Shown here: piece after piece, positions 18,475 to 29,208 of the stretch | Position numbering within the stretch: position 1 is the first letter of the stretch | Layout: each line of letters opens with the position of its first letter | Assembly: GCA_903863255.1 (NCBI GenBank) | Contig: CAIPBJ010000002.1 | Location: 1 to 64,000, forward strand | Length of the DNA stretch: 64,000 nucleotides | Source: an uncultured Methylophilaceae bacterium | GTDB taxonomy: Bacteria > Pseudomonadota > Gammaproteobacteria > Burkholderiales > Methylophilaceae | Reading direction: 5' to 3' | Program-made: the position numbers and the translations under genes | Notes under the pieces: model-generated | Told to the model about the DNA's origin: nothing | What the model saw: the letters and a program-made list of their open reading frames with translations, nothing else | Databases searched by the model: none

Positions 18475-18822
18475 ATGGGTTGCATGGATTACGATCGATT
18501 CGTTAATTTAGATAGAAAGTCGGTCAGGCTATTGCGAAAGCTTAGTGGACTGGTTGTTTTTATAGCTCTTTTCAGTTTCATCGTAATTCAGTTGATTGAA
18601 TTCTCCCATCATCATGAATCTCAAACCCTCGAAAAGTCATGCTCAATATGTCAATTCATTTCTCATGTTCCAGTAAACTCTGAGTTAACTAAAGTTGATG
18701 TCTTAGAGAAGTTGCAATTTCTTCTTTATTTGCTTCCAAACTTAAAGTTGATGTTGTTCGTTGATCTAATTTCCGAATCTTCATATTATTCTCGAGCCCC
18801 TCCCTTTTCCCCAATTAATTAA
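18475..18822 (+). CDS. Small Cys/His-rich membrane protein, DUF2946-like
   Basis: This 115-residue protein has one clear membrane helix at about residues 22-42 (LSGLVVFIALFSFIVIQLI), then SHHHES and CSICQF on the probable periplasmic side, and a second hydrophobic stretch at about 80-95. The H-rich plus CxxC pattern is typical of small proteins, such as the DUF2946 type, that stand next to metal-linked TonB receptors. A TonB receptor gene starts 83 bases downstream. Metal binding is inference from the motif; the family call is by pattern only. Confidence 0.5.
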   Translation: MGCMDYDRFVNLDRKSVRLLRKLSGLVVFIALFSFIVIQLIEFSHHHESQTLEKSCSICQFISHVPVNSELTKVDVLEKLQFLLYLLPNLKLMLFVDLISESSYYSRAPPFSPIN

Positions 18823-18905
18823 ACGTTTAATTGACAATCAGATCTTTTAGAAGGTTTTTTACCTGTCTATAAGATTTATCGGTGCCGCTTCAACACGGAG
18901 GGAAA

Positions 18906-21137
18906 ATGGGGTTATTCATATTTTTAAACAATACTAGGCGGAGTTATCGTCTTATTCTTTTAGTGGTCCTTCTTTTTCAATCCTTTTGGTCATTTGCAGA
19001 TGAGGTTCTTGAAGGAAGCAAATACATGGCTGAGTCATCTAGCGGCGAACTCGGACTGGCTTTAAATGATGAGAGCATAAAAAAAGCTGGTTCCAACCAA
19101 ACGGAAGGGGAGACAATCGTAGTTCCAGAAATTCAGGTCGATGCCGGAATTTCTGATGATATCAATAATGGATCATCCAGAAAAAATGAGGGTAGTCTTT
19201 ATATTATTAACGATAAAGATATCGCCAATCTTCCTGAAGGGGATAGTACTTCATTCAACAAGGCATTGCTTCAGGCACCTGGAGTCACGAATGATTCTTT
19301 TGGGCAAATACATATTCGGGGTGATCATGGGAATCTGCAATACCGTATTAATGGCATCGTTATACCCGAAGGAATTTCAGGTTTCGGTCAGGATATGGAT
19401 ATTCGGATTGCAAAAGGCATCGTTCTTCTAACGGGCGCTCTACCAGCAAAATATGGCGACAGAACTGCAGGGGTTATCGAGATCGAAACTAAAAAACAGT
19501 TAGACAGCGGAGGTAGCGTTAATATTTATGGAGGAAGCAACGGCACAATCAATCCAGGTATTGAGTATGGCAGCTCTAAAGATGGATTTTCATATTTTGT
19601 ATCAGGTTCTTTCATCGAGAATAATCTCGGGATTGAAAATCCCATAGCTAATTCGAGTGCTATTCATGATCGAACGAATCAGAATAAAGAGTTTGCCTAC
19701 TTTAACTACATGATTGATTCTACGACAGGACTTACAGCCATGTTTGGTAATTATCATGGTAAATTCCAGATCCCGAATAATCCGGGACAAATTCCTCAAA
19801 ATGATTACCTGGCTTTTTCTGGAGTTTCAAATGTGAACTCCTCTGATGTTGATGATAGACAGATTGAAAATAACCACTACGGTATTTTGGCTTTGCAAAG
19901 TACGTTGGGCGAGAACTTGGACTATCAGGTTTCACTTTTCTCACGATTTACAAGCGTGCATTATGTCCCCGACCCGATAGGTGATCTGGTTTTCAATGGC
20001 GTCGCGTCAGATGTTTATCGAAGCAGTTCAAGTCAAGGATTGCAATTGGATGCAAGCTACTGGTTGAATGATGACAATATCTTGGGTATGGGATTGATGG
20101 CATCAGAAGAAAAAGTCAGAAGCGATAACACAAGCCTCGTTTTTCCAGTTAACTTAAGCGGAAACGTAAGTGGCGTTCCATTTTCAATCATTGACAATGT
20201 CCCTAGAAAAGACAATTCATTAGTGTCTTTCTATGTTCAGGATGCATGGAAAGTAAGCAGGCAAGTCAATTTAGATTATGGCCTACGGTTCGATCAGGCA
20301 AATGCAAATCTGAATGAAAGTCAAATAAGTCCAAGAATTGGAATCGTATTTAAGGTTTCACCTGAAACCACTATTCACGCGGGTTTTTCAAGATACTTCA
20401 CCCCTCCTCCCGCAGAGTTGATTTCATCGCCAACAATTATGCTTTATAAGCAAACTAGTAATGCACCCGAAACCAATTTAAATTCAGATGTTAAGTCGGA
20501 GCGCTCGAGTTATTTAGATCTGGGCGTGACTCATCAGTTGTCATCCGCGCTCTCGCTTGGTGTTGATGGGTATTACAAAGATATTACGAACATGCTCGAT
20601 GAGGGGCAGTTCGGAAATGCTTTGATCTATTCACCATTTAATTACTCTCGAGGCAAGATTTATGGTGTGGAGTTAACAGCAAGCTACAAAAAAGGAAACT
20701 TTTCTGGTTATGTTAATTTGGCTAGAAGCACAAGCTTGGCCAAGAACATTATTTCTTCGCAATATAATTTTGGTATTTCAGAGCTAAACTATATCAAAGA
20801 TCACTGGGTTCATACAGATCACGATCAAACCTATACCGGTTCCTTTGGTGTCGCTTACGACTGGTCGGAGATTCATTGGAGTATGGATTCAATTTATGGG
20901 TCCGGTTTAAGGAAAGGATTCGCTAACACGGATCATCTTCCTTCATATATACAGTTCAATGTGTCAGCCTCTAAAAAAATCCAAAGTGAAGAATTAGGAA
21001 ACTTTGAAGTGAGAATGGTAGTCGTTAATTTATTGGATAATGCCTATGAATTACGAGATGGAAGCGGCATTGGGGTTGGGGCACCTCAGTATGGGCCTCG
21101 GCGAGGGCTGTTTTTTGGGATAAGTAAAAGCTTCTAG
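18906..21137 (+). CDS. TonB-dependent outer-membrane receptor
   Basis: A signal peptide (about residues 1-32, RLILLVVLLFQSFWSFA) is followed by a short linker, the plug domain at about residues 85-195 (ALLQAPGVTNDSFGQIHIRG; LPAKYGDRTAGVIEIET) and a long beta-barrel ending in aromatic KSF, as expected for an outer-membrane protein. The ATG at 18906 is chosen for its CGGAGGG ribosome site over GTG at 18882. The Cys/His-rich protein upstream suggests a metal or metal-chelate substrate, perhaps copper, or a lanthanide chelate in a methylotroph. The sequence does not decide this. Confidence 0.85.
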   Translation: MGLFIFLNNTRRSYRLILLVVLLFQSFWSFADEVLEGSKYMAESSSGELGLALNDESIKKAGSNQTEGETIVVPEIQVDAGISDDINNGSSRKNEGSLYIINDKDIANLPEGDSTSFNKALLQAPGVTNDSFGQIHIRGDHGNLQYRINGIVIPEGISGFGQDMDIRIAKGIVLLTGALPAKYGDRTAGVIEIETKKQLDSGGSVNIYGGSNGTINPGIEYGSSKDGFSYFVSGSFIENNLGIENPIANSSAIHDRTNQNKEFAYFNYMIDSTTGLTAMFGNYHGKFQIPNNPGQIPQNDYLAFSGVSNVNSSDVDDRQIENNHYGILALQSTLGENLDYQVSLFSRFTSVHYVPDPIGDLVFNGVASDVYRSSSSQGLQLDASYWLNDDNILGMGLMASEEKVRSDNTSLVFPVNLSGNVSGVPFSIIDNVPRKDNSLVSFYVQDAWKVSRQVNLDYGLRFDQANANLNESQISPRIGIVFKVSPETTIHAGFSRYFTPPPAELISSPTIMLYKQTSNAPETNLNSDVKSERSSYLDLGVTHQLSSALSLGVDGYYKDITNMLDEGQFGNALIYSPFNYSRGKIYGVELTASYKKGNFSGYVNLARSTSLAKNIISSQYNFGISELNYIKDHWVHTDHDQTYTGSFGVAYDWSEIHWSMDSIYGSGLRKGFANTDHLPSYIQFNVSASKKIQSEELGNFEVRMVVVNLLDNAYELRDGSGIGVGAPQYGPRRGLFFGISKSF

Positions 21138-21259
21138 ATTGAAATTATTTTTTATCATTTAAGCTTATTTTTCTGTTGCAATTAATTATGCAAAGGAAAA
21201 GAATGTACACATGGAAATCTAAGCTCGGTTCTATAAGTGCTTACTAATAGGATTAAAAG

Positions 21260-21967
21260 ATGCTGGAAAAAACATTAGAGAATTCTGAGAGAGAGACAGT
21301 AGCAATTGAGGCTTATCTTCAGATTATTCGATCTAAAGGCGCGATAGAAGAATCGATATCGGATAGAAGGTATTTTCTAAATAAACTTTCCTCGAACTTA
21401 AATGGGGTTATTCAGGACGGAACATCTTTCAGGAAAGCAGTTGACAAAGTAATTGAAAAAATGGATATGAATGAAAGACGGTTTTGTCTAAATGTGGCTA
21501 GAGAATTTTATCCATTCTGGATGGATGATATCAAATCTGTTGTTTCAATGAGCATAGGGAACATATTCAATTTAAAATTGTTAAGAAAAGACACCATCAA
21601 TAAAGAATTAACAGAGGTATGGAGTTCTATTGAAACCTTTAAATTTGAATTTATTGAGAGTTGGCCCTTAAATGGTTACCTGGATTGCTTAAAGCAATTG
21701 GATATTCCCAAACCAGTTTGTGAGACACGACTTAAGATCGCTAAAATAATTATAAGAGAACTTAGAGGTAATAATCACTTCCAGGAGAAAGATTACCGGT
21801 TTGCTGTCAATAGAGCCCTTAATTTATTTTTAAGGAATGAGACAAAGGAGTTGTTCAAAAAAGTATCAAGAGAGTTTTTTTATTTCTGGTCGGGACATCC
21901 CGAGGCCGAAAGGTTTATTGTCTATGATGATTCGAATTCCTCTGAGCATCAAAAAAAGGACAGATGA
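21260..21967 (+). CDS. Orphan helical protein with internal duplication
   Basis: I recognise no family. The 235-residue soluble protein is two related units. Residues 18-90 end in AREFYPFWMDD and residues 139-213 end in SREFFYFWSGH. Both begin with YL and carry an FRKAVDK/YRFAVNR helix before the end motif. A 48-residue linker separates them. There is no signal peptide or membrane helix. A weak AGGA ribosome site precedes the ATG. The gene stands alone, 122 bases after the TonB receptor. Confidence 0.6.
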   Translation: MLEKTLENSERETVAIEAYLQIIRSKGAIEESISDRRYFLNKLSSNLNGVIQDGTSFRKAVDKVIEKMDMNERRFCLNVAREFYPFWMDDIKSVVSMSIGNIFNLKLLRKDTINKELTEVWSSIETFKFEFIESWPLNGYLDCLKQLDIPKPVCETRLKIAKIIIRELRGNNHFQEKDYRFAVNRALNLFLRNETKELFKKVSREFFYFWSGHPEAERFIVYDDSNSSEHQKKDR

Positions 21968-22191
21968 ATCTATTATAGCTTTTTAATCAATTGGTTAATC
22001 ATTCATTGTTGAGTTTCCACACGCTCAAACCACTTTTAGACTTTGTTCGTTCTTCGTCATTCGGGTATGCTCAGATGGAGATGCATCGATAATTGTTCAA
22101 ATCCCTCTTTTCTAACAATTAATTCAGGTACATAATAATCTTCCAAAGGTAAAAACCTGCTTGATGGATAACTAACATGAGGAGAATTGCC

Positions 22192-22458
22192 ATGAGTTAC
22201 GCCAGATTCCCTAAAGGGAAACCAATATTTGACGGAAATAATAAAGTTATTATGTTTCCAGCCATCTTAGGAAACAATACCATTAATTGTAAGATTTCAT
22301 CTGAAACCCTAGCCAATTACTTTGAAAATGATCCTCAAAAGCCAATATCTGTTTTCTCAGATCATCGGTCAGCTATAGTCAATGTGGCAGATAAGTTGAT
22401 AGCTGAAAATCGTTATGAAAATGACGGTTCGATTTTTATTCGTACTACAGATTTTTAG
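22192..22458 (+). CDS. DUF1488-like small protein
   Basis: The 88-residue protein follows the pattern of the DUF1488 family: FDGNNKVIMFPA near the start, a KISSETLANYF segment in the middle, DHRSAIVNVADKLI near residue 65, and a final IFIRTTDF strand. The function of that family is unknown. The ATG at 22192 sits 8 bases after GAGGAG, better than the ATG at 22177. The probable terminator at 22466 makes it a single-gene unit. Confidence 0.6.
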   Translation: MSYARFPKGKPIFDGNNKVIMFPAILGNNTINCKISSETLANYFENDPQKPISVFSDHRSAIVNVADKLIAENRYENDGSIFIRTTDF

Positions 22459-22465
22459 ATTTATC

Positions 22466-22498
22466 CCAGAGGCTCTTCATGGGAGTCTCTGGTAGTTT
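22466..22498 (+). terminator. Probable terminator after the DUF1488-like gene
   Basis: CCAGAG at 22466-22471 pairs with CTCTGG at 22487-22492, with an inner CTC/GAG pairing and a short TTCATG loop. TAGTTTCTT follows, a broken T-tract. Confidence 0.55.
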
Positions 22499-22522
22499 CT
22501 TATTGGTAATGAACTGAAAATT

Positions 22523-22891
22523 ATGAAACCTAAAAAAATAGTCATCATTTCCCTGTGTTTGATTGCATTTATGGAGGGTGTGCTTGATAACCTTTCGGAA
22601 GGATCTGGGCAAACCTTTCGCATCCTGGCGCATTTTATTCCGACTTTTATTGGCCTTGCTTTAATTTTTTTGTGGCTTCATTTTGATGAAAAGCAGATTA
22701 ACTATAAACCATCACCACTTTTAAATATAGGAATTGCCGGATTTGGTCTTTTTTTCATCCCTTTATATTTATACAAATCAAGAAGGATGGGATCTCGATT
22801 TAGAAGCATTTTCTGTTTTTTCGGATATTGTTTACTGTGGGTTGGGTTGTCAACGTTAGGTGAGGATGTCGCAAAACACATTTTCACATGA
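22523..22891 (+). CDS. Small membrane protein of unknown function
   Basis: The 122-residue protein has hydrophobic segments at about residues 4-18, 35-52, 66-82 and 92-108, so three to four membrane helices. No family is recognised. The ribosome site is weak. It lies among other unassigned small genes. Confidence 0.5.
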   Translation: MKPKKIVIISLCLIAFMEGVLDNLSEGSGQTFRILAHFIPTFIGLALIFLWLHFDEKQINYKPSPLLNIGIAGFGLFFIPLYLYKSRRMGSRFRSIFCFFGYCLLWVGLSTLGEDVAKHIFT

Positions 22892-23004
22892 TGCAAATGT
22901 TTTTTTATTTGATTTTAGTATATTCTTCATTTTTCTAGCATGTCTTATCAAGCTCTTCTTAAATATTACAAACACGCAATTAGGTAACTTGAACGTAAAT
23001 CAAC

Positions 23005-23604
23005 ATGAAGAAACTATTTCTGTATTGTCTCTTCCTGTTGATCTTATCATGTTCGAGTAAAATTCAAGTTGGTGACGCACCTATTGCTGATGAGTCCTAC
23101 ATTCAGGCATCAGTTCAGAATGACCCGAATCAAGAGAATGTAAATATAAAGGATTGGACTCAAAACGGATACAAGATTCATGCCTTAGCCAGATATGAGC
23201 TTGAAGCTAAAGTTCTTAGTGTTAAACGATACTCATTTGGAAGAGAGGCTGATCTTTCTCCGGTGGATTTTGCATTGGGATGGGGGCCAATGAGTGATGC
23301 CGATAATCTCTCAAAAATACGAATCTCGCAATCTGGCAGGTGGTATTTTTGGTCCACAGATCATTTCCCAATTCCAAGAGATCAGATTGAATCACATAGT
23401 GCAAATACGCACATCATTCCTGCAAACAGATACATTGAAATGTCCTTACTTAAGGTATCAACAGGTGAGGTAGTCAGAATGCGTGGATACCTTGTGAGAG
23501 TTGAAGGAAAGGACGGTTGGCATTGGCAAAGTTCCCTGACCAGAATGGACACAGGTGATGGATCCTGTGAATTGTTCTGGGTTGAAAAGATTGAGCGAAA
23601 TTGA
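23005..23604 (+). CDS. Conserved-type lipoprotein of unknown function
   Basis: A lipoprotein signal ends in LILSCSS, placing the lipidated Cys at about residue 16. The mature part has a pattern I recall from conserved hypothetical proteins: YELEAKVLSVKRYSFGREAD at about residue 71, DFALGWGPMSD at about 94 and SHSANTHIIPANRYIEMSLL at about 131. The many Trp and Tyr residues suggest a beta-rich envelope protein. The role is unknown. It starts 113 bases after the preceding membrane protein gene. Confidence 0.65.
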   Translation: MKKLFLYCLFLLILSCSSKIQVGDAPIADESYIQASVQNDPNQENVNIKDWTQNGYKIHALARYELEAKVLSVKRYSFGREADLSPVDFALGWGPMSDADNLSKIRISQSGRWYFWSTDHFPIPRDQIESHSANTHIIPANRYIEMSLLKVSTGEVVRMRGYLVRVEGKDGWHWQSSLTRMDTGDGSCELFWVEKIERN

Positions 23605-23758
23605 TTATTTTGAGTGCTTCTGCCTAGGTATGTATGAATTAGTCATTGATGATTCACCAGCTTAGATTGCAGGTTATTCTCGAATAAACGTCAATTCGAT
23701 ATGTATTATTTATTGGTTGCGATAGGCAATCCTTCTTTATGAATGGACACAAGGAATC

Positions 23759-24274
23759 ATGATGTTTCGTTTCATTTCTGGAATATTTATTTTAATTCTA
23801 ATGGCAAACTCTACCTTTGCTGATATTCAGGAATCAGATGAAAGCTCGCTAAAGGATTATCTTCAAACTTTTAGCAGCGATAAGAACGCTAGGTTTGTAG
23901 CTGCTTTTCGTGATTTAAATTCGGACGGGGTGAATGAGGCCATTGTATATCTGCTCGGTAATGAATGGTGTGGTAGCGGAGGATGTAACACGCTCATTCT
24001 GTCGAGAGATGGAAACACATGGCGTATCGTTTCTAATATTACAATTTCAAGGCCACCTATACTTATCTTAAAAGGGATCACTAATAGATGGCACGACATC
24101 GGCGTGTTGGTTCAGGGTGGCGGGGTAAAAACGAGCTACGAGGCAGAATTAAGTTTCGATGGTAAGAGTTATCCAAGGAATCCCAGCGTTCCGCCCGCTA
24201 AGCGAATGGAAGAAACGACGTTATTTGACAATGTCATTATCTCTACAAAGGACGCTAAATTAATTTGGAGATGA
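23759..24274 (+). CDS. Secreted protein with a calcium-loop-like motif
   Basis: A signal peptide (about residues 1-21, ending NSTFA) precedes a mature domain with FRDLNSDGVNEAIVYL at about residues 50-65. This resembles the DxNxDG loops of EF-hand and FG-GAP-type repeats. Two Cys in WCGSGGCN could form a disulphide. No family name can be assigned with confidence. A probable terminator lies downstream at 24412-24452. Confidence 0.55.
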   Translation: MMFRFISGIFILILMANSTFADIQESDESSLKDYLQTFSSDKNARFVAAFRDLNSDGVNEAIVYLLGNEWCGSGGCNTLILSRDGNTWRIVSNITISRPPILILKGITNRWHDIGVLVQGGGVKTSYEAELSFDGKSYPRNPSVPPAKRMEETTLFDNVIISTKDAKLIWR

Positions 24275-24411
24275 CTTCTGCTGTTTCAGATTGAATCAAT
24301 TATCGTGTAATTTCAAACACCCAGACTTACGTTAAAAATTCAGTGGATAGGGGCGTTGCAATGGCTACCTTCTAGAAGTTGCAATTTCGGCTTAGGACCT
24401 GACTTCATGAA

Positions 24412-24452
24412 AAAAACGCCCGCGATTACGAAACTCTGAGGCGGGTAGTTTT
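24412..24452. terminator. Possible bidirectional terminator
   Basis: CCCGC at 24419-24423 pairs with GCGGG at 24441-24445, and AAAAC at 24413-24417 with GTTTT at 24448-24452. The loop is 17 bases, longer than usual. It lies between the convergent secreted-protein gene and the RHH gene, where a shared terminator would be expected. Confidence 0.5.
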
Positions 24453-24548
24453 GATTTAATCTTACTATACTGATCAGCGTCTAGCATCTTGATATTCAAT
24501 ATATTTAATGTTTTCCGATAGATTGGAATCTAAGTAACCCGATAACTT

Positions 24549-25295
24549 TTAGTTGTTTGAAATTTTGGGAAGGTTCCTGTCGAGGACATCAAGGAACCAG
24601 CGATTCATACTTTGACCTTTTTCACTGGACGCTTTTCTTACTGCTTCTTTCAGTGAAAGTTTCATCCTGACTAGAATCTCTTCTTCAGAATTGTCATCCA
24701 AAACGGGCAGGGGAGGCAGCTTCATGCCCCAGCTTGCGGCCAGTTTTTCCTGTATCAACCGGCTGACAGTAACGGGTCCACCGTCAGGGCCTATTTCACC
24801 GGCTAGCATCCTTATGCCCGCTTCTTTGAAAAGCTGAAGTCGGAGATCAACAGGCAAAGTAAGGGCATAGCTTGCCGTTTTATCCTCCCTAATCAACTTA
24901 TATGCTTCTGGCCAATGAGTATCTTTATCTGTCAGGATATTTAATATGTATTCATTTTTCGATAAGTTTCGCACTGAACCCGCTCTTAAGTCATCTTCAT
25001 TTAGCTTGTCAAAGAGTTCCTTCGGGAGTATTAATGTGAAACCGATGGCTCCCCGACGCGTGACCATCTGAGGGACTTTTTTCTCTGGTGGTTTCTCAAG
25101 TATTAGGCCAAGTTCCCTAGCGCTTAATTCACTGATTATCTGACCCGCATTGATGCCACCTCGGTCGAATCCCAGATCTCCGCCAGCTTGGCGTCTTCCG
25201 GCTTCCCTGTAAATGCGTTTTTTCAAGCTTCCAGGCATGTACCGAATTGCAATATTCACGCTCGGTTCGTTATGTTTAATTATCATCGTTATCAT
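24549..25295 (-). CDS. Multi-unit ribbon-helix-helix-like protein
   Basis: The 248-residue protein reads as four related units, each a short strand with alternating hydrophobic residues, a helix, a turn with Ser/Asn or Gly, and a second helix. They are residues 13-60 (IAIRYMPGSLKKRI), 84-121 (FTLILPKELFDKL), 141-187 (YALTLPVDLRLQLF) and 206-241 (VRMKLSLKEAVRKA...MNRWFLDVL). The last is a good Arc/MetJ-type RHH. Units 1 and 3 are longest and most alike. RHH proteins are usually dimeric DNA binders; here one chain could supply several. A palindrome covers the ATG, suggesting autoregulation. Start at 25295 or 25286. Confidence 0.55.
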   Translation of the reverse strand: MITMIIKHNEPSVNIAIRYMPGSLKKRIYREAGRRQAGGDLGFDRGGINAGQIISELSARELGLILEKPPEKKVPQMVTRRGAIGFTLILPKELFDKLNEDDLRAGSVRNLSKNEYILNILTDKDTHWPEAYKLIREDKTASYALTLPVDLRLQLFKEAGIRMLAGEIGPDGGPVTVSRLIQEKLAASWGMKLPPLPVLDDNSEEEILVRMKLSLKEAVRKASSEKGQSMNRWFLDVLDRNLPKISNN

Positions 25296-25307
25296 TGATA
25301 AATGATA
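25290..25307. promoter_or_regulatory. Palindrome over the start of the RHH-like gene (candidate operator)
   Basis: TATCATT at 25290-25296 and AATGATA at 25301-25307 are a perfect 7-base inverted repeat with GATA between them. A further TATCAT lies at 25281-25286. The palindrome includes the ATG of the minus-strand gene. RHH repressors often bind such short palindromes at their own promoters; binding here is inference. Confidence 0.45.
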
Positions 25308-25438
25308 GCATATAAACTAGCCAAGATTGATTGGATGCATGACTTGAACCAAAGGTCAAAACCAGCAAAAGATATCCAATTGAGGATACTATGTGAATAA
25401 ACGTGATGTTTCGTCAAACCTGCTTTGGTATATAAGGA

Positions 25439-27255
<1,817 letters not shown>

Positions 27256-27349
27256 ATGCCTTGTTCCTCCGCTAAATCCAATAGTATGTGGCGGAGGTTC
27301 ATTCAGTAAGACATGGAATTTTTTGATCAACAGTTTTGTAATTTGGATA

Positions 27350-28255
27350 CTATATAAAATATATCAATAATCCCAATCCGATGATCAAGCAAATTTTAAT
27401 AAGATAATAAAGTGGCTTGCTGAATTGTTTTAGTTTCCTTCTGTATTTTCCAGCTGCCCAGAAGAAACGGAATACCTTGTTGATTCCTCCTGTTTCATCC
27501 CCAGTTTCATTTGGCGAACTCGCTGCTGTCATCACAACATGACCAAACCAACGGTTGATTGATTGAGCCCACTTGAATTTCATCGGTCTCTCAACATCGC
27601 AAAACAGGATAATCCGATTTTTGTCTGTTCCATTGAATGCCCAATGGATATAGGTTTCATCAAAAAGTACCGCCTCTCCGTCGCGCCAACTGTAACGTTC
27701 TTTATTAACCTCAATAAAACATCGGTCATCGTTAGGGGTAGACAGTCCGAGATGATATCGGATTGAGCCTGCAAAAGGATCTCGATGAGGGTTAAGTTTT
27801 GCGTTGGGAGGCAGTTCTGCAAACATAGCTGCTTTGACTTCAGGGATTTGTCTTAGCAGAGCAACAGTTTTAGGACAGAACTGGATAGCTGACGGGTGGT
27901 TGGCATCGTACCATTTTAAATAAAACCGCTTCCAACCAGTTTTAAAAAATGAGTTGAATCCAGCATCATCGTTTTTATTTGCAGCTTTTATTTTTTCTAG
28001 GCTTTCAAGATTTAGCGCTTCATCTCGAATCATTTCCCAATTACGTGTAATTATTTCAAGGGATTTGAAATCCTCAAATGAAAGATACGGCTTGTTTACC
28101 GCTACCTTGGAGAACATGTACATGAATATATTCACAGGCGAAACGACTGATGAATGATCAAATACCTGACGAAAGAAAGGTAGTCGTGCTTTTCCACGGA
28201 AATGAACAAAAAGAATTGATAGTGCATATAGAATCACTATTGATAATTTAATCAT
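27350..28255 (-). CDS. LpxO-like aspartyl/asparaginyl beta-hydroxylase family protein
   Basis: The 2-oxoglutarate/iron dioxygenase core shows PHRDPFAGSIRYHLGL at about residue 153, with the iron-binding His, then CFIEVNKERYSWRDGEAVLFD in two parts near 178 and the second His in THWAFN, with the 2-oxoglutarate Arg in NRIILFCDVERP near 215. Hydrophobic segments lie at the extreme N- and C-termini, so it is probably membrane-bound. LpxO hydroxylates lipid A acyl chains at the inner membrane; that substrate is the closest known analogue, not proven. It converges with pgm. Confidence 0.8.
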   Translation of the reverse strand: MIKLSIVILYALSILFVHFRGKARLPFFRQVFDHSSVVSPVNIFMYMFSKVAVNKPYLSFEDFKSLEIITRNWEMIRDEALNLESLEKIKAANKNDDAGFNSFFKTGWKRFYLKWYDANHPSAIQFCPKTVALLRQIPEVKAAMFAELPPNAKLNPHRDPFAGSIRYHLGLSTPNDDRCFIEVNKERYSWRDGEAVLFDETYIHWAFNGTDKNRIILFCDVERPMKFKWAQSINRWFGHVVMTAASSPNETGDETGGINKVFRFFWAAGKYRRKLKQFSKPLYYLIKICLIIGLGLLIYFI

Positions 28256-28304
28256 TTGAATCTCAATATTTTTTAATGAAAATTAAAACCTGCGTAGTTT
28301 AGGC

Positions 28305-29099
28305 CTAGCCAAATTTAAATGCGGATGTCTTTATACCAAGCACCTGGTCATTATAAGTACGTTTGCCATAATCATCTAATGCTGCACCTGCTACTACAAA
28401 TATCGGCGCTAAATGTTCACTTCTAGGGTGGCAATTCCATGCGTCAGGCGCTTCTTTCCATTTTATCAAATTTTGGTTTCTCAACTCCGATGACTTTCCA
28501 TCTATGATGTATCCCAGCCATTCATCAAATCGTTGAGAGGCGATTAAACCAGATTGCGTATTAAATCCCCGCATATTATGGTAGCTAAATCCACTTCCGA
28601 TTATAAGCACGCCTTCATCTCTCAGAGGTGCCAGCGCTTTTCCAATCAGTAAATGATCTTTAGGATCCAGATTATTAACCAGTGAAAGCTGAACCGTTGG
28701 TACATCAGCCAGCGGAAAGCTCAATAACATCGGAATAAATACCCCGTGATCGAGTCCTCGAGAGGAAGTGCTTGCTGATTCTATTCCTGCATCCAGAAGC
28801 AGATGCCTTACCCTGTCAGCCAAATCAGGACTTCCTTTGACGGGCCATTTTAATTGGTATGTTTCGGGTGGGAAGCCGTGATAGTCAAATATCAGGTTCG
28901 GATCGGTTGAAGAAGTGACCGTAGCTAATCGCTCTTCCCAATGGGCGGATACAACTAGTAGGGCTTTAGGCTTGTCCGGTAAATCCAAAGGGATATTGCT
29001 CAAGAAATGGGAAAGCCCTTCCCATTCATGTACCGGGTTCCATTTCATAAAGAAACAAGGTCCCGCTCCATGAGGAATAAAAAGGGTCGGCATTTTCAT
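28305..29099 (-). CDS. ygiD: DODA-type extradiol ring-opening dioxygenase (YgiD-like)
   Basis: The class III extradiol dioxygenase fold shows metal and active-site histidines in LFIPHGAGP near residue 8, VVSAHWEE near 49, GLDHGVFIPMLLSFP near 115, and GSGFSYHNMRG near 165. The 264-residue length matches E. coli YgiD, a 4,5-DOPA dioxygenase. The physiological substrate in bacteria is unclear. It has its own upstream region, and a terminator of the EF-hand gene lies behind it at 29209-29248. Confidence 0.85.
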   Translation of the reverse strand: MKMPTLFIPHGAGPCFFMKWNPVHEWEGLSHFLSNIPLDLPDKPKALLVVSAHWEERLATVTSSTDPNLIFDYHGFPPETYQLKWPVKGSPDLADRVRHLLLDAGIESASTSSRGLDHGVFIPMLLSFPLADVPTVQLSLVNNLDPKDHLLIGKALAPLRDEGVLIIGSGFSYHNMRGFNTQSGLIASQRFDEWLGYIIDGKSSELRNQNLIKWKEAPDAWNCHPRSEHLAPIFVVAGAALDDYGKRTYNDQVLGIKTSAFKFG

Positions 29100-29208
29100 A
29101 CTATATTGAGAATGATTTTATTTAAAGTTGCCAATTTACTCTGTTTTTTACTAAACAAATATGAGTTAAATCAAATTAACATAGATTGTATTTTGGGGAT
29201 GTAAAATA

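Noticed and set aside
18127-18905. Cobalamin or other riboswitch before the TonB receptor
   Set aside because: No conserved riboswitch core was found in the AT-rich leader.
24412-24452. Part of a CRISPR or other repeat array
   Set aside because: The GC-rich element occurs once as a hairpin and has no spaced copies. No CRISPR array or cas gene was seen anywhere in the window.
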